A stretch of DNA of 10,052 nucleotides, taken from contig JBAZJN010000033.1 of NCBI GenBank assembly GCA_041651295.1, positions 1 to 10,052 of the forward strand, given 5' to 3'. The position numbers and the translations under genes were made by a program. Below, piece by piece: positions 6,778 through 10,052 of the stretch (positions are counted from its first letter, which is position 1; each line of letters opens with the position of its first letter). The notes under the pieces were generated by a model. It saw only the letters and a program-made list of their open reading frames with translations, ran no database searches and was not told the DNA's origin. The stretch comes from JBAZJN01 sp041651295. GTDB taxonomy: Bacteria; Patescibacteriota; UBA1384; XYA2-FULL-43-10; CAINNR01.

Positions 6778-7320
6778 ATGAAAAAGAAAAAAACGGAAGA
6801 TAAAAATCAACTAAAGAAGGTTACAAAAGCCGTAGGGATTTTCATTTTGGAATCATTAATTAATATTCCCTTAGGATTAGTGCATGCATTCTTGGACCCC
6901 AAAAGTCTATACGAAAGAATTGAGCTTAATGGTTTTTCTATCGATCGGTATGGTGACAGAATAAAAGATTTGGAAAAACGAGGCTACATAAAAATTACTA
7001 GCAACTCGATTGAAATTACAAAAAAAGGCAAAATTCATCATCTTGAGAAAACGAGCAATCGAAATACTGATGGCAAATGGAGAATTTTGTCTTGGGATAT
7101 TCCAGAGTTAAAGAAATTACAGAGAGATCAGTTTAGGCGATCAATTAAACGGATTGGATATAAGCAAGTCCAGAAAAGTTTGTGGGCCTGTCCATATGTA
7201 AAAGCTGATGAAGTAGACTTGGTGATTGATGAATACGGTGTACGAAAATATGTTGCTTACTTTGTTGTAGAAAAAACTGATATTAACGAGCATCTGCAAG
7301 AATTGTTCAAAACACCATAA
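6778..7320 (+). CDS. PaaX-like winged-helix regulator with Cas2-like domain
   Basis: The protein has 180 residues in two parts. The N-terminal part (about 10-90) is a winged helix: LKKVTKAVGIFILESL, a helix pair ending in LEKRGYIKI at 65-73, and the wing SNSIEITKKGKIHHLEK. The second part (about 99-180) is a ferredoxin-like Cas2/PaaX-central domain: KWRILSWDIPE at 100-110 with D107 at the position of the Cas2 metal-binding Asp, FRRSIKRIGYKQVQKSLWACPY at 119-140, then the last strand YVAYFVVEK. The C-terminal PaaX domain is absent. Such short PaaX-like proteins are often auto-annotated as Cas2, but there is no CRISPR array or cas1 here, and DNA-binding regulation is more likely. A palindrome covering its promoter suggests autorepression. 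No ribosome-binding site is present; translation is probably leaderless. Confidence 0.85.
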   Translation: MKKKKTEDKNQLKKVTKAVGIFILESLINIPLGLVHAFLDPKSLYERIELNGFSIDRYGDRIKDLEKRGYIKITSNSIEITKKGKIHHLEKTSNRNTDGKWRILSWDIPELKKLQRDQFRRSIKRIGYKQVQKSLWACPYVKADEVDLVIDEYGVRKYVAYFVVEKTDINEHLQELFKTP

Positions 7321-7350
7321 ATACTAATCGATCGTTTAAGTTGTTTGGGT
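7314..7350. repeat. Second, degenerate copy of the 36-base operator, across the stop codon
   Basis: About 31 positions match the site at 6731-6766 when three one-base gaps are allowed. ACCATAA, TACT, CGATCGTT and AAGTT are identical. The first seven bases include the TAA stop of the regulator gene. The dyad is weaker (11 of 18 pairs). It could be a second operator, for example for looping, or a duplicated boundary of an inserted gene. Confidence 0.65.
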
Positions 7351-7410
7351 TTTTCATCAAAATAATATTAAAAGTAGGATTTGTTTTAGTTGAGGGAATG
7401 ATGTAAGAAT

Positions 7411-7438
7411 AAAAAAATGCCACCTCCGGCTATGGTGG
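7411..7438 (-). terminator. Terminator of gene 7430-7660, overlapping its last codons
   Basis: On the minus strand CCACC (plus 7434-7438) pairs with GGTGG (plus 7420-7424) around a 9-base loop, followed by CAT and seven U (plus 7411-7417). The left arm is formed by the final Pro codons and the TAG stop lies in the loop, so the coding end and the terminator are merged. Confidence 0.75.
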
Positions 7439-7660
7439 TGGTGTGTCCTCTTGTTCGATTATGGTTTGCTTGGCCTTTTTGGCCTCAGCTTCGGTATCCC
7501 AGAGGAAGCCGCCCCTGGAAATGTCCTTGTGCCAGGTGTAATCCTTGCGGAGATACTCGGTATCTCTGCCAGATCCGCGGGAAACAAACCATTTGCCGTG
7601 GCCCATTCCTCCCGGATTATTGAGCTGGGTAACTTCAGGTGTTCGGTTGTAAGTTGCCAC
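7430..7660 (-). CDS. Uncharacterised small protein, 76 residues
   Basis: I do not recognise a family. The protein is rich in Trp, Gly and charged residues: GKWFVSRGSGRDTEYLRKDY in the middle, then HKDISRGGFLWDTEAEAKKAKQTI, which looks like a short beta-sheet followed by a helix, and a PPP tail. There is no signal peptide or membrane segment. The start is GTG at 7660; no ATG exists upstream in frame before a TGA at 7682-7684. AAGGAG (plus 7672-7677) is 11 bases before it, slightly far. A near-consensus promoter and a terminator frame the gene as a single-gene unit. It is richer in G+C than the regulator gene beside it. An overlapping frame at 7459-7704 is less convincing, because its product loses protein-like character after about 30 residues. 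Confidence 0.65.
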   Translation of the reverse strand: MATYNRTPEVTQLNNPGGMGHGKWFVSRGSGRDTEYLRKDYTWHKDISRGGFLWDTEAEAKKAKQTIIEQEDTPPP

Positions 7661-7695
7661 CGTTGCAACAACTCCTTCATCTCAGTCTGGATAGA

Positions 7696-7724
7696 ATTAT
7701 ACAATTTTAGTCGTACTATGTCTA
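7696..7724 (-). promoter_or_regulatory. Near-consensus promoter of gene 7430-7660
   Basis: On the minus strand TAGACA (plus 7719-7724) and a perfect TATAAT (plus 7696-7701) are 17 bases apart. The start should be near 7689, leaving about 28 bases of leader with the AAGGAG site. The -35 box lies only 6 bases from the U-tract of the preceding gene's terminator. Confidence 0.75.
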
Positions 7725-7730
7725 TTTAAT

Positions 7731-7767
7731 AAAAAAAAGCGCCACGGCCCCCGGAGGGACAGTGGCG
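7731..7767 (-). terminator. Terminator of gene 7808-8665
   Basis: On the minus strand CGCCAC (plus 7762-7767) pairs with GTGGCG (plus 7740-7745), with an inner GC-rich stem (CCC/GGG), followed by C and an 8-base U-tract (plus 7731-7738). The 16 bases AATAAAAAAAAGCGCC at 7728-7743 recur exactly in the terminator at 9373-9388. Confidence 0.85.
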
Positions 7768-7774
7768 TGTGACG

Positions 7775-7799
7775 TGGTCCAGCTGATGAGCGTGGACCA
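7775..7799 (-). other. Extra hairpin in the 3' untranslated region of gene 7808-8665
   Basis: TGGTCC (7775-7780) and GGACCA (7794-7799) form a perfect 6-bp stem with a 13-base loop, between the stop codon and the terminator. It may protect the mRNA end or be a terminator remnant; no U-tract follows. Confidence 0.4.
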
Positions 7800-7807
7800 G
7801 GGGCTGG

Positions 7808-8665
7808 CTAGATCTTGCTGCCGGGGGTGTAGGTGTAGACCGCCCAGTCGCGGGGCGAGTACTCGCCGGGGCGATTCCGCTTGAACCATTGGTCGCTCGC
7901 CCACTCGGCATTGCCATTCTCGCGTTCGCAATAGGGGCAGATACCGCTGTTGACCGTCTTGCGACTCAATTCGATGTTGCGGTCAATCAGTGTGGCAAGG
8001 ATGAACCACGCCAACGCGAACCCGACCTCACCTTCGAACACACAGTCGGTCCTATAGCGCCCGCACTTCTCGTCGAGCGTCTTCAGACCGTAGTGGTGGC
8101 CGCAGATGCCGGGGCCGATGTGAGCCTCGGTCTCCTCTATCGGCGATGGCCAGGCTTCAAGGAAGGCTTCGATGACTGACGGCTCGGCCATGGCTTCCGG
8201 GCGCCCGCAGTGGACGAACCCGAGCCACTCCTTCGAGGCGACGCAGACGACAGGGCAGTCTCCCAGGAATGTGCCGATGGCGATCGGCTTGGTTCTGATG
8301 CCGTCGGCGGGTTTGCGGACGATGACGGCATCGCCAACGATAGTCGTGTGTTTGCTCGGCACCTGGTCGAGGATCTGAACGAGGTTGTGCTTTTCGTGAC
8401 CGAGCGCCAGATGGATGATCGGGTCGTACTTGCTCCCGAACACGGCCTCGGCGATCTGACGAGCATCATTGGGAGTGGTCGCGCCGTCGCGCTTGTCGCC
8501 GATGTGCCCAACGGGGAAGAACTGGTTGTGGGCGCCAACGTAGTCGAGCCGGTAGGGGCTAACAAAGGCAACTCCCAAAGGTCCGGCGAAGAGCGGGAAG
8601 CTGTGGTGGGCCGGGTAGGTGTGTGTTCTCGTGCTGGTCCAAGTGTTTGGCCGCAACGGTATCAT
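7808..8665 (-). CDS. Divergent YfiH/PgeF family protein (polyphenol oxidase / purine nucleoside phosphorylase fold)
   Basis: The family includes YfiH, YlmD and FAMIN: zinc enzymes acting on purine nucleosides or, by older annotation, laccase-like oxidases. The His-Cys-His metal triad can be placed: H93 in LGHEKHNLVQI, C137 in GDCPVVCV, and H152 in GFVHCGRPEAMAEP, where the family has HAGWRG. GDAVIV at 111-116 and IGPGICGHHYGL at 183-194 match GDALVT and IGPSIG-CYEV. The 285 residues exceed the usual 240-260, and the substitutions around the triad are unusual. Extra Cys pairs (C243, C246) lie near the C-terminus. G+C is high (41 of 60 bases at 8161-8220), unlike neighbouring plus-strand genes, so transfer is likely. 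GGAAGG abuts ATG 8665; a TTG at 8656 has better spacing (9 bases). Confidence 0.8.
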   Translation of the reverse strand: MIPLRPNTWTSTRTHTYPAHHSFPLFAGPLGVAFVSPYRLDYVGAHNQFFPVGHIGDKRDGATTPNDARQIAEAVFGSKYDPIIHLALGHEKHNLVQILDQVPSKHTTIVGDAVIVRKPADGIRTKPIAIGTFLGDCPVVCVASKEWLGFVHCGRPEAMAEPSVIEAFLEAWPSPIEETEAHIGPGICGHHYGLKTLDEKCGRYRTDCVFEGEVGFALAWFILATLIDRNIELSRKTVNSGICPYCERENGNAEWASDQWFKRNRPGEYSPRDWAVYTYTPGSKI

Positions 8666-8691
8666 CCTTCCAGAGTCTCAGTAGTGAGCGT

Positions 8692-8720
8692 ATTGTATCA
8701 CACTTGAGATCCAAAGTCAA
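8692..8720 (-). promoter_or_regulatory. Near-consensus promoter of the YfiH-like gene
   Basis: On the minus strand TTGACT (plus 8715-8720) and TACAAT (plus 8692-8697) are 17 bases apart. The start near 8685 leaves a leader of about 20 bases containing GGAAGG. The composition here is A+T-rich, in contrast to the gene it drives. Confidence 0.75.
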
Positions 8721-8747
8721 GATTTAAATCAGCTTTTGAGCTCAAAA
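8721..8747. promoter_or_regulatory. Two adjacent perfect palindromes between divergent promoters
   Basis: GATTTAAATC (8721-8730) and TTTTGAGCTCAAAA (8734-8747) are both perfect dyads, 3 bases apart. The first abuts the -35 box of the YfiH-like gene. They are candidate binding sites for a dimeric regulator of one or both divergent genes. No regulator gene is adjacent. Confidence 0.4.
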
Positions 8748-8774
8748 ACGCCAGAATATTGGCTTTGTCTGAGC

Positions 8775-8804
8775 TTGAGTTATGCTGATGAAACATGCTA
8801 AATT
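8775..8804 (+). promoter_or_regulatory. Candidate promoter of the dipeptidase gene, leaderless type
   Basis: TTGAGT (8775-8780) and TAAATT (8799-8804) are 18 bases apart, with TG one base before the -10 box (extended -10). The ATG at 8811 follows 6 bases after the -10 box, as at 1309 and 6778. TTGAGTT occurs again at 8803-8809. Confidence 0.5.
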
Positions 8805-8810
8805 GAGTTC

Positions 8811-9377
8811 ATGAATAACAAAAAAAGACCAAAATTAGTTAATTTAGCCGATTTCGGACTCAGAGGCTTCAATTACTATTGGACGCGAAAAGAGCGATAT
8901 AAAATTAACGATGTTGAACTAAAGTCAGTTGGGGTTAGTGACGGTAATGCCTACGTAGATGAATCTTTAATTAAGCCATTAAAGAAAGTGAACCAAGCGC
9001 TTTTTCAGCACGGGCTTGAATTAATAGTCAAGGATGCGTATCGATCTTCGGAGTTATACAAGATGATTCAAAAAAAGCGATACAAGGTGCGTGGCAAAGC
9101 TGAAACCGATAAATTACTAAATCTTGAAACAATGCCTCACTCGACTGGATTGGCGGTTGATGTTGGTTTGATCGATCTGAAGAGTGGAAAAGAATTGATG
9201 ATGAGAAACTCAAAAGATGATCCCGAGGCTTTTTTTGTTGAGTATTATCGAAATAAACTTGATGATCAGAGTCAGGAGTATCAACAATTGCAGGAATTAC
9301 TGATTTCAGCGATGAAAAGAGTCGGCTTTTCGATTGGTTCTAATGGTGAGTTTTGGCATTTTGAGCTTACTAAATAA
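8811..9377 (+). CDS. D-alanyl-D-alanine dipeptidase, VanX/DdpX family (M15D)
   Basis: Zinc enzyme expected to split free D-Ala-D-Ala in the cytoplasm. In vancomycin resistance this removes the normal peptidoglycan precursor; elsewhere it recycles D-Ala as a nutrient. The 188 residues are close to VanX (202), with no signal peptide. The active-site residues are in order: R78 in KDAYRSS, zinc ligands H110 and D117 in PHSTGLAVDVGL with the family's 7-residue spacing, and E180 and H183 in GEFWHFEL (catalytic base and third zinc ligand). The segment LIDLKSGKELMM after the zinc ligands matches the VanX strand that follows its motif. No vanH, vanA or sensor genes are adjacent, so resistance is not implied. 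Activity on other D-Ala peptides (VanY-like) is the alternative. There is no Shine-Dalgarno site; translation is probably leaderless. Confidence 0.88.
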   Translation: MNNKKRPKLVNLADFGLRGFNYYWTRKERYKINDVELKSVGVSDGNAYVDESLIKPLKKVNQALFQHGLELIVKDAYRSSELYKMIQKKRYKVRGKAETDKLLNLETMPHSTGLAVDVGLIDLKSGKELMMRNSKDDPEAFFVEYYRNKLDDQSQEYQQLQELLISAMKRVGFSIGSNGEFWHFELTK

Positions 9378-9414
9378 AAAAAAGCGCCGCTCACCAGTGT
9401 GTCGGTGAACGGCG
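9376..9414 (-). terminator. Strong terminator of gene 9441-9884
   Basis: On the minus strand an 11-bp stem with one mismatch (plus 9385-9395 with 9404-9414: CGCCG and TCACC paired with GGTGA and CGGCG) has an 8-base loop and is followed by C and an 8-base U-tract (plus 9376-9383). The A-run overlaps the TAA stop of the dipeptidase gene, so the two genes meet tail to tail with no spare bases. Confidence 0.88.
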
Positions 9415-9440
9415 TGTAAACGTTGGTTGTTCCCTCTGGA

Positions 9441-9884
9441 CTACTTGTCCTCGAGGGCTTCGATGGCGTGCCTGATGACGGACAACAGGCTGCCGCCCAT
9501 CTGGCGCCATTCATAGCTGTCAGGACCGAGCACGCGCCAGTAATTGCCGCTGCGCGCCGGCTTGATCAACAGCATGCCGCTGCGATGCAGGCAGGCCTTG
9601 TCGCCGTAGACACTGGCCTTGTAGATGCACAGTGTCCAGATCAAGCGCTTCTTGCCGAGCGGGCCCTTGTACATATAGCGCTCCATCCACTGGAGCCACA
9701 GGCCCGCTTCTGCCAACAAGCTGAACTCGCCTTCGAGTGGCTCGTCGAACAGCTCAGCGTCGCCACGATTCTCGAGAGGGACGTTGAACGTGCCCATCCT
9801 TGTCCCAAGGTCATCGTAGTCACCCTCAGTCACGAACATGATCGGATCGGGGGCGACCTTCGGGGCAGCGGTCTTATCAGACAT
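9441..9884 (-). CDS. Uncharacterised protein, 147 residues
   Basis: I do not recognise a family. The N-terminus is polar (MSDKTAAPKVAPDP). An acidic part follows (TEGDYDDLGTRMGTFNVPLENRG, then FDEPLEGEFSLLAEAGLWLQWMERY). A basic, hydrophobic centre (KGPLGKKRLIWTLCIYKASVYG) comes next. The end is a Trp/Arg-containing beta-like stretch and a final helix (GSLLSVIRHAIEALEDK). There is no signal peptide or clear membrane segment. GAGG lies 7 bases before ATG 9884. The frame is open further upstream to 10049, but that part is A+T-rich and Phe/Lys-rich, unlike the rest, and lacks a better start. The gene is richer in G+C than the dipeptidase gene and ends in a strong terminator, the same layout as the other three minus-strand units. 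The complementary frame (9423-9980) has no such signals. Confidence 0.75.
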   Translation of the reverse strand: MSDKTAAPKVAPDPIMFVTEGDYDDLGTRMGTFNVPLENRGDAELFDEPLEGEFSLLAEAGLWLQWMERYMYKGPLGKKRLIWTLCIYKASVYGDKACLHRSGMLLIKPARSGNYWRVLGPDSYEWRQMGGSLLSVIRHAIEALEDK

Positions 9885-10052
9885 TTCTTTACCTCGCTGT
9901 GCTTGCGGATTGGTTGTGTATGCAAGCCTAGATTCGCATTTGAATCCGAACACTTTAGAATAAAAAGTAGAGATTTTTAAAAAGATAAAATGATGAAAAA
10001 AAAGTAGATTTAGCCATCTGTCAAAAGATGAACGAAATGAAATTACCATTCT
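9885..10052. other. Leader and upstream region of gene 9441-9884
   Basis: The sequence changes sharply from G+C-rich to A+T-rich at about 9930. GCTTGC (9901-9906) and GCAAGC (9922-9927) form an inverted repeat that would fold in the leader just upstream of the GAGG site. CATCT (10015-10019) and AGATG (10026-10030) form a weaker one. No promoter is convincing; a minus-strand TATTCT at plus 9957-9962 is the best -10 candidate. No gene is seen in this stretch. Confidence 0.4.

Noticed and set aside
6778..7320. CRISPR-Cas system suggested by the Cas2-like domain
   Set aside because: No repeat-spacer array and no cas1 or other cas gene are present. The N-terminal winged helix points to a PaaX-like regulator.
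7771..7810. Hammerhead ribozyme core (CTGATGAG at 7783-7790)
   Set aside because: No GAAA follows stem II and stems I and III are absent, so the match is chance within a simple hairpin loop.
8137..8707. Long open frames antisense or out of frame with the YfiH-like gene
   Set aside because: G+C-rich genes leave few stops in other frames. Only the 7808-8665 frame carries family motifs, a promoter and a terminator.
8811..9377. Vancomycin resistance cluster
   Set aside because: Only a VanX-like dipeptidase is present. No D-Ala-D-Lac ligase, dehydrogenase or two-component system is nearby.
9423..9980. 185-residue plus-strand frame opposite gene 9441-9884
   Set aside because: It has no Shine-Dalgarno site or terminator of its own and crosses the minus-strand gene's leader, while the minus frame has GAGG at good spacing and a strong terminator.

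Overview
The window looks like chromosomal DNA from a small-genome bacterium, most likely a member of the Candidate Phyla Radiation (Patescibacteria). I infer this from several things together: a 23S rRNA whose peripheral helices are shortened, a four-helix-bundle (S23-type) gene, a compact PaaX/Cas2-like regulator, short single-gene units, and A+T-rich housekeeping genes (about 37% G+C in a 60-base sample of recO). No single marker proves the assignment. TGA is used as a stop, so the UGA-to-Gly code of some CPR lineages is not supported.

Layout. Bases 1-1290 hold the 3' end of an rRNA operon: 23S rRNA (partial), a spacer rich in inverted repeats, 5S rRNA inside a long processing stem, and a terminator. 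Next comes a two-helix small membrane protein (+) that converges on a PadR-family repressor (-). The repressor is divergent from mutM (Fpg DNA glycosylase). A long unrecognised helical protein (3488-4684) is followed by a GlmU-like sugar-phosphate nucleotidyltransferase, an S23 four-helix-bundle gene bracketed by inverted repeats, and recO. The S23 unit looks inserted between the nucleotidyltransferase and recO. A PaaX/Cas2-like regulator follows; its promoter overlaps a 36-base palindrome, and a second copy of that site lies across its stop codon. The last 2.6 kb holds a VanX-type D-Ala-D-Ala dipeptidase (+) among three minus-strand genes, one of them a divergent YfiH/PgeF-family protein.

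Two patterns run across the window. First, four minus-strand genes (2981-3337, 7430-7660, 7808-8665, 9441-9884) share a design: each is a single gene, richer in G+C than its neighbours, and ends in a hairpin followed by a 7-8 base U-tract of very similar sequence. Two also share a ribosome-binding leader. They look like a family of acquired single-gene cassettes placed between housekeeping genes. Second, at least three plus-strand genes have a -10 box exactly 6 bases before the ATG, which predicts leaderless mRNAs. Genes that have a leader carry clear Shine-Dalgarno sites.

Functionally the housekeeping part combines ribosomal RNA, DNA repair (mutM, recO) and cell-envelope precursor metabolism (nucleotidyltransferase, D-Ala-D-Ala dipeptidase). 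The accessory part consists of repressors, an IVS-like element and cassette-like genes of unknown role.
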